Of a DNA stretch of 64,000 nucleotides, positions 1 to 8,375 are shown piece after piece (within the stretch, counting starts at the first letter, position 1; every line of letters begins with the position of its first letter). Source of the DNA: Gammaproteobacteria bacterium (lineage in GTDB: Bacteria; Pseudomonadota; Gammaproteobacteria; SZUA-140). Both the position numbers and the translations under genes were made by a program. Under the pieces are notes generated by a model that was given only the letters and a program-made list of their open reading frames with translations, was not told the DNA's origin and made no database searches. The DNA is taken from positions 124,001 through 188,000 of the forward strand of contig WFVD01000006.1 of assembly GCA_015491865.1 (NCBI GenBank). The letters run 5' to 3'.

Positions 1-357
1 TCGCGCGCCTCCGCCATTAGCAGAAAACAGCGGAAACAGCGATTTATTTAATGAGCGCGACAGCAATGAGGCCGCTCGCTTATCCAGCGCTGTCTCAATC
101 ACAGAGGCGACGCGTGTACCCGCCAATTCTGGAAATACTTCGTTAAAGGTACGACCGATCACATTGCGCCTTGCCATCGAAGATGCCTGCACCATCCACT
201 CATTCCACAAAACAATTTTACGTGCTGAATCGACCAGAAAGAGACCATGTTCACTCAGATCCAGCACCTTTCCAAACAGCCCACCAGTGTCTGAGGAAAG
301 GCACTCAGCAGTAACAGCGCCTAATTCGTTACTGTCAGAGTGCATTAATCTGCTCAT
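1..357 (-). CDS. PAS-domain signalling protein, N-terminal part (truncated by window edge)
   Basis: Manual reverse-strand translation from ATG at 357 stays open to base 1: MSRLMHSDSNELGAVTAECLSSDTGGLFGKVLDLSEHGLFLVDSARKIVLWNEWMVQASSMARRNVIGRTFNEVFPELAG...; PAS-like pattern; overlaps the end of the CheC gene. Confidence 0.7.
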   Translation of the reverse strand, partial: MSRLMHSDSNELGAVTAECLSSDTGGLFGKVLDLSEHGLFLVDSARKIVLWNEWMVQASSMARRNVIGRTFNEVFPELAGTRVASVIETALDKRAASLLSRSLNKSLFPLFSANGGGAR

Positions 358-943
358 CCAGGTGTGCAATAAATTCACGTAACGAGGGGACGTTTAGCAT
401 CAACGTAACGTGGCCATTAATAGACTGGCTTTCAAGTCCAAAGCCCACCTTAAGGAACATCACCAGATCATCCTCACAGCCTGCATTGATCGCATAGATC
501 TCCCTGCCGGTGCCACTAATAAAATGGGGCAGAGAACTCACGATCTCTTTTTGTAATAGATTGGCCACACTCGAGACAATCGCATTGAGAATAATATTTC
601 CAATTTCACACATCGCCTCCTGCTCCATCTCCGTCAGGCTCTCAACCGGCACCGTATCGCCAAGTAGAATCCGCACAATCGTCAGCGTCTTCTCTTCGGG
701 AAACATCAGTAGAGCATCACCATTAATAGCGCCGCTGACGCTTTGCGTCACACCACTCATTTTCGCAGAATTATTCAGATCAAACTTATCTGCAGCAACC
801 CGCCGTGGTAAAAAGACAACTTCTGGTACCGATAACCCCACTTCCTCTCCTACCATTTCACTTAAAACAGCCGCCGCACTCCCCATACTGATATTCAATA
901 TCTCAGTGATGTAATCGCGCTGAATATCTGTAATCTCAAACAT
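335..943 (-). CDS. CheC-family chemotaxis phosphatase
   Basis: Start taken at MFEITDIQRDYITEILN. Two CheC signatures: D-x3-E-x2-N-x22-P (DYITEILN...VP) and E-x3-E-x2-N-x22-P (EAMCEIGN...LP). Confidence 0.85.
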   Translation of the reverse strand: MFEITDIQRDYITEILNISMGSAAAVLSEMVGEEVGLSVPEVVFLPRRVAADKFDLNNSAKMSGVTQSVSGAINGDALLMFPEEKTLTIVRILLGDTVPVESLTEMEQEAMCEIGNIILNAIVSSVANLLQKEIVSSLPHFISGTGREIYAINAGCEDDLVMFLKVGFGLESQSINGHVTLMLNVPSLREFIAHLDEQINAL

Positions 944-1307
944 AAGATGGCTGCACCTGCGCCATAATGTTTGCAATCTTCTCTTCTGTGATCGGCTTCT
1001 TCTCAAACCCGATGCCCAGTGAATCGGCTCGCTTCTGAATGCTATCCTGAACATTGGCGGTCAACATTGAGATGTGTGCCGTGGGGTAAAGCGCTTTCAT
1101 TTTCTCGGCTAGCGTCATGCCGTTCATCCCCGGCATGTTGAAATCGATGATCATCAAATCAATCTGCTCACCTGCATGTGTCAGTGCCTCATCACCGCTG
1201 CCTGACTCTAATATCGTCCAGTCTGGGTGGCGGTCAACCACCACACTCTTGATCAACATCCGTGAGACGCGACTATCATCAACAATCAGAACAGTCTTTT
1301 CATCCAT
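936..1307 (-). CDS. CheY-like single-domain response regulator
   Basis: MDEKTVLIVDDSRVSRMLIK...DLMIIDFNMPGMNG...KKPIT: receiver-domain DD, D, T/S and K motifs. Confidence 0.9.
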   Translation of the reverse strand: MDEKTVLIVDDSRVSRMLIKSVVVDRHPDWTILESGSGDEALTHAGEQIDLMIIDFNMPGMNGMTLAEKMKALYPTAHISMLTANVQDSIQKRADSLGIGFEKKPITEEKIANIMAQVQPSYV

Positions 1308-1749
1308 CGTTACCACCTCCAATGTGACACATCACAAAAACCCAGTACGGCTACCGTCAGCAAATCATCAACTATGCACAATCATTGCGCGCTTTCTGGG
1401 CATTAATCGAGGGAAAACTAAAAATGGGTGGGGTAAAAACAGGAAGGGCGCTGCTCGACAATGAATCGCTATCGTTCATCAGTAAGACTCCCTGCCATAC
1501 CTTTACCAACGCCACCAGCAATCGGCTGCAATGTTAACTTCCCTATCTACCGCCCTTAGCGGCATAAAAAAAAGATTACTTAAGCGCCTGACCTCTCTTT
1601 TCCTAAAAACATCAATTTTCGCTTATGCTTCTCACAACACCGATCTCGACCGTAATATCCAACGCTAACAATATGTTACCATTGAAGTTAAGGGGTCTCT
1701 GACCACCTGATAGTGACACCGTCATCGTAGATACCGAACAGCTAAAACC

Positions 1750-2727
1750 ATGAGCCCAAAGCACACTTGCCCACAGAAACCGACGACAGAAGAGCGACAG
1801 AGACTCGAACAACGGGTGGGGCATCTGCACTTCAAACAGCGTTTCGGGATAGAGACTGAACGGCGTGCGCGCCTCATTGGGCAAGGGGTTAAGTGGCTCA
1901 ACATTGAGAACTGGGCCAGCATGCACCAGCTGATCCGCTTTTGTCTGAAACTCTCATTTAGCTATAAACGTGCAAAGAAAAACGTACTCAATATAGCGAT
2001 CACCCACAACCTTTTACCGATATACAGACTACCCGCTGGGCTTGAAGGGCTAAGACTCCTTCACCTGAGCGACCTGCATCTGGACCTCTTGCCTGAGATG
2101 GCAGATTCACTGATCGACACTATCAACCAGGTCGATTATGACCTCTGCGTTATCACCGGGGATTACCGCGCGAAAACATATGGTGACTATAGTGCAGCAA
2201 TCAATGGCATGAAAAAGGTACGGCCGCATATCAAGGCACCAATCTATAGTGTACTCGGTAACCATGACTCCATCTTGATGACAACAGCGCTTGAGGCGAT
2301 GGGGATTCGGCTGCTGATGAATGAGCATGTCGTGATCAAACAGAACAGCGGCACTATCTGGCTCGCTGGCATTGATGACCCCCACTATTTTCGTGCCGAT
2401 AACATTGAAAAGGCCTGCAGTGAGATTCCCGCTACTGCCCCTTCCATTCTGCTATCGCACACGCCAGAGATCTATAAACATGCCGCATATGCTGCCTTCG
2501 ATGCGATGCTATGTGGGCATACTCACGGTGGGCAGATCTGCCTTCCCGGTGGAAAGCCGCTCTACTGTAACGCCACCTGCCCACATAGATACTGCTCCGG
2601 CTCGTGGAAATATCATCACATGACGGGCTACACTTCTCGCGGGGCGGGGGCCTCATTAGTCGAGGCCCGCATCAACTGCCCAGCCGAAATTACAGTCCAC
2701 CATTTGTGTAACACATCATCACCCTAG
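1750..2727 (+). CDS. Calcineurin-like metallophosphoesterase (YkuE-like)
   Basis: LLHLSDLHLD, VITGDY, VLGNHD, LLSHTPE, CGHTHGGQ metallophosphoesterase motifs. Start codon uncertain. Confidence 0.85.
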   Translation: MSPKHTCPQKPTTEERQRLEQRVGHLHFKQRFGIETERRARLIGQGVKWLNIENWASMHQLIRFCLKLSFSYKRAKKNVLNIAITHNLLPIYRLPAGLEGLRLLHLSDLHLDLLPEMADSLIDTINQVDYDLCVITGDYRAKTYGDYSAAINGMKKVRPHIKAPIYSVLGNHDSILMTTALEAMGIRLLMNEHVVIKQNSGTIWLAGIDDPHYFRADNIEKACSEIPATAPSILLSHTPEIYKHAAYAAFDAMLCGHTHGGQICLPGGKPLYCNATCPHRYCSGSWKYHHMTGYTSRGAGASLVEARINCPAEITVHHLCNTSSP

Positions 2728-3100
2728 CTCCTTCGCCTGCCAACCTGAACTCGCGAATCGAAACAGCCTGGGTAAATAGACTGGAACCCTGTACATATCT
2801 GCGACGCCTGTTTACGAACTGCCACAGACCAATAACATCGAAACCATTGAGGCCAGACTGCCGCACGCATGACAAAGCCCCGGCGGCAACCTTGTCACCA
2901 GGGCTTTACGGGATCAGAGCTGACGACGCCTTGTCATTGATAACACAACGCTCCCTGTCAGTCGGGAATCTACACTGTAACGACATGGGGTTACAAATGG
3001 CTCAGCACAAGAGCATCTTTTATTAACCGTTTAGGAAATATCAACCAGTTATACTTTACTGGGCAGAATCTAAATTAAAATCGCAAAAAAAAACCAGCGC

Positions 3101-3133
3101 AAAAAAGCTTGCACCGGCCAATTTAAACAAGCT
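3101..3133 (-). terminator. Candidate rho-independent terminator for the small membrane protein
   Basis: On the minus strand AGCTTG-N16-CAAGCT followed by TTTTT; preceded by a second dyad GATTTAC/GTAAATC (3134-3159). Confidence 0.55.
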
Positions 3134-3183
3134 GATTTACCTATAACATAAAGTAAATCAATGCTGCTGTTATTTTATGGAGC

Positions 3184-3294
3184 CTAATTAATTGCGACAC
3201 CAACTGCCCAAAGCGCAGCTACTATTGCGGCAAGCGCAATGATAATCACGCCATCGGTTTTGCTTGTATTGGCCGTATTAATTGTCGTTGACAT
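3184..3294 (-). CDS. 36-aa single-transmembrane small protein
   Basis: MSTTINTANTSKTDGVIIIALAAIVAALWAVGVAIN; strong purine-rich SD (GAAGGGGGGGATTTCT-ATG); hairpin plus T-tract directly downstream. Confidence 0.6.
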   Translation of the reverse strand: MSTTINTANTSKTDGVIIIALAAIVAALWAVGVAIN

Positions 3295-3775
3295 AGAAAT
3301 CCCCCCCTTCATTTGATATGAAACATGCTTCACAATAATGAAACTTAACCTGCCTTTGGTATGGCTATTATCCCATACAGCAACAAAGGCATTTACGACC
3401 ATACATAAGAATATAATTATATGCAAGAAGAGTCTGAGTCTGAGTCTGAGTTTGCGCTAACTGCTTATGTCAGCCTTTTTATACATGAAGAGCAATTTTC
3501 AGAACCCGATTAAACGGCCAAAAGAGCTTATCAAGTAAGTAAACTTTGCCCCCTCAATGCCAGGGTAGCTGTCGTCTCTGTTGAAATTGACCGTCAAGGT
3601 TCAGTGGTCAGAAAGAGCTCTTGCTGATAGTTTAATCAGTATAAAATATGGCATCGCCCAAGCCCGAAAGGCATTAATGATAACAATCCGGTGAATGGCG
3701 AATTAAGCGCCTGCTTTGTAGGGATTGTACTACGAAAATACAAGCAAAAAGGAGCATTAAATAGCGATAGAGTGA

Positions 3776-4093
3776 CTAAGCCTGCTTAAGATGGCTCTCT
3801 GCTTCCTCGATTGCCTCCTCATCACCATGCTCAAGCTGTTCCAGCAGCTCCACCCCCCTGGACTTTGCGTCGTCAACCATTTCCTGCGCCGTATTGGCAG
3901 CATCATTTGCAATCTCTGCGGCCAACCCAGCCGCTTCATCTGCCATTTCTGCCGCCTTCTGCTTAGTGCTCTCAATTGCCTCAGAAGCCTCTCTGTGAAG
4001 CTCTTCAATCACATCTGCCTGGGCAACACTGGCCGCACAGAGAAGAGGGAGAGTGATTAATAATCGTGACAATACACCACTGTTCACTGCCAT
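3776..4093 (-). CDS. Secreted/periplasmic Ala/Glu-rich helical protein
   Basis: Signal peptide MAVNSGVLSRLLITLPLLCAASVAQA then a low-complexity amphipathic helix (EELHREASEAIESTKQKAAEMADEAAGLAAEIAND...). Confidence 0.65.
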   Translation of the reverse strand: MAVNSGVLSRLLITLPLLCAASVAQADVIEELHREASEAIESTKQKAAEMADEAAGLAAEIANDAANTAQEMVDDAKSRGVELLEQLEHGDEEAIEEAESHLKQA

Positions 4094-4115
4094 TTTTTAC
4101 ACCTCATGTTCAAGT

Positions 4116-4520
4116 TCACTTACCAATAAAACGTATAATCTTACGTCGTTCACGTTTATCTGGCCTGTGACTGGAAAAGCCCCCCGGCGGGGCTGATAGT
4201 TTGCGCAGTGCCTGCTGGCGCTCACGCTCAGCGATACTTTCAGCGGTCTCTGAGTAAAGCGTCTGTGCAATTGAAGCTGAGCCGCGTTGGCCACTAATCG
4301 CGGTAACTACAACCATCATTTCTGTTTGAGCACGCCTGATCCGCAGGCGATCACCCAGCTTCACTACCTTACTCGGTTTGGCACGCACACCGTCTAGATG
4401 AACCCTGCCCCCGTTGATCGCTGCTATTGCAAGCGAACGGGTTCTGTAAAAGCGCGCGGCCCAGAGCCACTTATCAAGTCGAACACCTTGCGCCACCTTC
4501 TTCATCATGGCCGCAATCAA
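4116..4520 (-). CDS. hslR: Heat shock protein 15, S4-domain RNA-binding (Hsp15)
   Basis: VRLDKWLWAARFYRTRSLAIAAINGGRVHLDGVRAKPSKVVKLGDRLRI S4 domain; adjacent to htpG. Confidence 0.9.
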   Translation of the reverse strand: MIAAMMKKVAQGVRLDKWLWAARFYRTRSLAIAAINGGRVHLDGVRAKPSKVVKLGDRLRIRRAQTEMMVVVTAISGQRGSASIAQTLYSETAESIAERERQQALRKLSAPPGGFSSHRPDKRERRKIIRFIGK

Positions 4521-4536
4521 CCTCTCATCGGTAATA

Positions 4537-4562
4537 AAAAAGCCCTGCTCGCAGGGCTTTTT
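4537..4562 (-). terminator. Rho-independent terminator downstream of htpG
   Basis: Perfect hairpin AAAAAGCCCTGC-TC-GCAGGGCTTTTT. Confidence 0.85.
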
Positions 4563-4566
4563 CTAT

Positions 4567-6453
4567 TTAAGCAACGGCCGCGACTAGCAGTGAATTTACT
4601 CTGTTCACAAAGGCCGACGGATCGTCTAGCTGCCCACCTTCGCTCAGCATCGCCTGATCAAATAGCACTGAGGTGATATCACCAAAGCGTTGTTTATCCG
4701 ACTCATCTTTCAGCCGAAGCACAATGGGGTGTTGCGGGTTAACCTCTAATATAGGTTTACTTGAAGGTATCTTCTGCCCTGCCGCCTCCATAATCTTCTG
4801 CATGTTGATTGCCATCTCCTGCTCTTCCACGACCAGACAGGAAGGGGAGTCGGTGAGACGATGGGTGAAGCGGACCTCTTTAACACGCTCACCCAGTGCC
4901 TCCTGCATGCGAGTGGTGAGTTCTTTACATTCATCAACGGCTTTCTCAAAGGCCTCTTTTTCACCTTCATCTTCCAGCTCTCCCAGCTCCAGCGAACCCT
5001 TGGCAACTGACTGCAGCGGCTTGCCATCAAACTCAGTGAAATAAGACATCGACCATTCATCCACACGGTCGCTCATCAACAGTACTTCGATCCCCTTGGT
5101 TTTGAAAATTTCGAGGTGCGGGCTATTCCTGGCTGCGGCGTAGTTGTCTGCCGTAACATAATAGATTTTTTCCTGCCCCTCTTTCATTCGCGAAACGTAA
5201 TCGGCAAGCGACACATCCTGCGCATCACCATCACTTTCAGTTGAAGTGTAGCGCAGCAGTTTGGCAATCCGTTCACGATTCCCGGTATCTTCAGCCAGAC
5301 CTTCCTTCAAAACAGGGCCAAACTGTTCCCAGAATGTTCTGTATTTTTCAGCATCATTTTTAGCCAGCCCCTCAAGCATCCCCAGTACCTTCTTCACAGA
5401 GGCACCACGAATGGTATCGATCATACGGTTATGCTGTAGCAGTTCACGCGACACATTCAACGGCAGGTCACTGGAATCAATTACGCCGCGCACAAAGCGC
5501 AGATAAGTCGGCATCAACTGGTCTGTTGTATCCATAATAAATACGCGCTTAACATAGAGCTTAATGCCATGCTTCTGTTCGCGGTCCCACAGATCAAACG
5601 GTGCGCGCTGCGGGATATAGAGCAGTGATGTGTAGGATTGGTTCCCTTCAACATGGCTATGAACATATGCCAGCGGATCCTGAAAATCATGCCCCACATG
5701 TTTATAAAATTCGTTGTACTCTTCTTCCGTTATATCTTTTTTGGCGCGCGCCCATAAGGCTGAGGCGCTATTAACGGTCTCATATTCACCCGCCTTATCT
5801 TCATCCTGAGAGGGCATCATAATCGGTAACGAGATGTGGTCAGAGTATCTGTTAATCGTTGAACGCAGACGAAAATGGTCGAGGAATTCATCCTGATCTT
5901 CACGTAGATGCAATGTCACTTCGGTACCACGCTCCGCCTTCTCAACCGTCTCCAGCTCATAACTGCCTTCACCGTTAGAGCTCCAGCGAACGCCATGTTC
6001 AGGACCAGTACCGGCACGTCGAGTGGTTAACGTCACCTTGTCGGCAACGATAAATGCCGAGTAAAATCCAACCCCAAACTGGCCTATCAATTGGCTGTCT
6101 TTCGCCTGATCACCACTCAGTGAATCAAAAAACTGGCGTGTACCCGATTTAGCGATCGTGCCGATATTTTCAACAACCTCGGCACGGTTCATTCCGATGC
6201 CGTTGTCAGCGACAGTGATGGTTCGTGCCTCTTTGTCAAATGAGACACGCAGCTTCAGCTCCGCATCATCTTCGTAGAGCGCGTCATCGCTCAGCGCCTC
6301 AAAGCGCAGCTTGTCGCAGGCATCTGAGGCGTTCGAGATCAATTCACGCAGAAAGATTTCCTTGTTTGAATAGAGCGAGTGAATCATCAGTTTCAGCAGT
6401 TGCTGAACTTCAGTCTGAAACTCCAGTGTTTCCTTATGCGTGTTGCTGGTCAT
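4567..6453 (-). CDS. htpG: Chaperone protein HtpG (Hsp90)
   Basis: [62 protein letters not shown]: Hsp90 family signatures. Confidence 0.98.
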   Translation of the reverse strand: MTSNTHKETLEFQTEVQQLLKLMIHSLYSNKEIFLRELISNASDACDKLRFEALSDDALYEDDAELKLRVSFDKEARTITVADNGIGMNRAEVVENIGTIAKSGTRQFFDSLSGDQAKDSQLIGQFGVGFYSAFIVADKVTLTTRRAGTGPEHGVRWSSNGEGSYELETVEKAERGTEVTLHLREDQDEFLDHFRLRSTINRYSDHISLPIMMPSQDEDKAGEYETVNSASALWARAKKDITEEEYNEFYKHVGHDFQDPLAYVHSHVEGNQSYTSLLYIPQRAPFDLWDREQKHGIKLYVKRVFIMDTTDQLMPTYLRFVRGVIDSSDLPLNVSRELLQHNRMIDTIRGASVKKVLGMLEGLAKNDAEKYRTFWEQFGPVLKEGLAEDTGNRERIAKLLRYTSTESDGDAQDVSLADYVSRMKEGQEKIYYVTADNYAAARNSPHLEIFKTKGIEVLLMSDRVDEWSMSYFTEFDGKPLQSVAKGSLELGELEDEGEKEAFEKAVDECKELTTRMQEALGERVKEVRFTHRLTDSPSCLVVEEQEMAINMQKIMEAAGQKIPSSKPILEVNPQHPIVLRLKDESDKQRFGDITSVLFDQAMLSEGGQLDDPSAFVNRVNSLLVAAVA

Positions 6454-6725
6454 GTTGTAAACTAACTCCTCTCATTATGACTATATTTGGGTGCGTGCTG
6501 GAGAAGGCTAATCCCAGGATAAAACATCCCCCAGAATCTCACTCCAGAATCGCACCGCTCAAATCTGAATATTGCGCTATAGTATAAAACGATGCGTGTC
6601 TGGAATGAATAGGGTCGTAATTTTTAAATTCAAGCAACCACCGCGAAAGGGCTATTCTCTAACAGGCTCACTATCTCACTGGGAAGTAGAGAATAACCTG
6701 CCACCCTCTATGTTAAGATCACCCT

Positions 6726-7394
6726 ATGCGATCACCATTTTCCCCTTTCCACCTGTTCGTTTTTATTTTTCTCATCACTGTTATCCTCGCAGTGATTCAG
6801 ATCGGGGTGGTGACGATTGCGTTCGACAAACTTGGCATCTCGCCGGACGGGGCGCTGCTGCTGCTCTTCAGCTCAATCGCCGGCAGCCTGATCAACCTGC
6901 CGCTCTTCCAGATCAGCGCTGAAAAGCGTGAGTATGAACCTCCACCGCCACTCTTTCGCGGCCTGCTACGTCACGTTCAACGAGCATTCCACGGCAAAAC
7001 CACCATCGCCATCAATGTCGGCGGCTGCCTGATCCCCTTTGTCTTCTGCCTCTATCTGATTCAATACAACACACTGACATGGGTTCAGCTTGGTCTGGCC
7101 ACATTCATCGTCACCATCATCTGTTATTTTGCCAGCCGTCCGGTAGCGGGCATCGGTATTGGTATGCCTGTATTTATAGCGCCAATCACAGCGGCGATAA
7201 CAGGCCACTTAATTGGTGGCGAGTTAAGCGCCCCCCTCGCCTACATCAGCGGCACACTCGGTGTGATTATTGGGGCGGATATGCTGCGGATCAAGGATAT
7301 TCGTAAGATGGGGGTGCCGGTTGCATCGATTGGTGGCGCGGGCACCTTTGATGGCATCTTTCTAACAGGCATTGTCGCCGCACTTCTGGCGTAA
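6726..7394 (+). CDS. DUF1614-like integral membrane protein
   Basis: Multiple hydrophobic helices; VGIGIGMPVFIAPITAAI...GTLGVIIGADMLRI...SIGGAGTFDGIFLTGIVAALLA resembles the DUF1614 family. Confidence 0.75.
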   Translation: MRSPFSPFHLFVFIFLITVILAVIQIGVVTIAFDKLGISPDGALLLLFSSIAGSLINLPLFQISAEKREYEPPPPLFRGLLRHVQRAFHGKTTIAINVGGCLIPFVFCLYLIQYNTLTWVQLGLATFIVTIICYFASRPVAGIGIGMPVFIAPITAAITGHLIGGELSAPLAYISGTLGVIIGADMLRIKDIRKMGVPVASIGGAGTFDGIFLTGIVAALLA

Positions 7395-7407
7395 TATTCT
7401 AGCGTTT

Positions 7408-8262
7408 ATGAAAGCGATAAAGAGACAGACTATTTTGATCACTGGCTGCTCCAGCGGTATTGGCCTGTGTGTTGCGGAAGCTTTACAGCGACGCGGCCAT
7501 CAGGTCTTCGCCACTGCACGCCAACCAGTCGATGTCGAGCGGCTAAAGCGGGCTGGCCTAACGGCGCTGCAGCTTAACCTCGACGACAGCGACTCAATTC
7601 AACACGCCGTTACCGAGGTGCTACAGGAGACCGGCGGCAAGCTCGACGCGCTCTTCAACAACGCCGCCTATGGTCAGCCTGGCGCGGTAGAAGACCTGAG
7701 CCGCGAGGTGCTGCGCGCACAGTTTGAGACTAACCTGTTTGGCACCCATGAGCTAACCGGCCTGATCATCCCGGTGATGCGCAGGCAGGGCCACGGCCGA
7801 ATCATTCAAAATAGCTCTGTGCTGGGGCTTGCCGCCCTGCCGTTTCGCGGCGCCTACAACGCCAGCAAGTTTGCGCTGGAGGGGCTGAGCGACACCCTGC
7901 GGCTGGAGCTACGCAACACCAACATCCATGTCTCACTCATCGAACCCGGCCCCATCACGAGCCGTTTCCGTGCTAACTCTTATGAGAAATTCCAGCATAC
8001 GATCGATGCTGACAACAGCCCGTTCCGCGACGCCTACCACGGCATGATCTCGCGTCTTACCAAACCGGGTCCTGCAGCACCATTTACACTGCCGCCGGAA
8101 GCGGTGTTGAATAAGGTGATCCACGCGCTGGAGAGCCCTCGTCCGCAGGTTCGCTATTATGTCACCGTTCCGACCTATCTGTTCGCCACCCTGCGCCGCA
8201 TCTTGCCATTTCGCGCGCTCGACTGGGTACTGGCACGTGCATCCGGCGAGGAAAACCGATGA
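7408..8262 (+). CDS. Short-chain dehydrogenase/reductase (SDR)
   Basis: TGCSSGIG, NNAAYG, YNASK motifs. Confidence 0.9.
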   Translation: MKAIKRQTILITGCSSGIGLCVAEALQRRGHQVFATARQPVDVERLKRAGLTALQLNLDDSDSIQHAVTEVLQETGGKLDALFNNAAYGQPGAVEDLSREVLRAQFETNLFGTHELTGLIIPVMRRQGHGRIIQNSSVLGLAALPFRGAYNASKFALEGLSDTLRLELRNTNIHVSLIEPGPITSRFRANSYEKFQHTIDADNSPFRDAYHGMISRLTKPGPAAPFTLPPEAVLNKVIHALESPRPQVRYYVTVPTYLFATLRRILPFRALDWVLARASGEENR

Positions 8263-8375
8263 GCGCGTCTTTTAAGATTAGCCCGAATTTCGGCTCTCAC
8301 TCAATTTCGGTTATAATCGGCGGCCAATTGAATGTAACCGACCGTATTTCATGCGGTTTTACGAGCTGAGACAAT

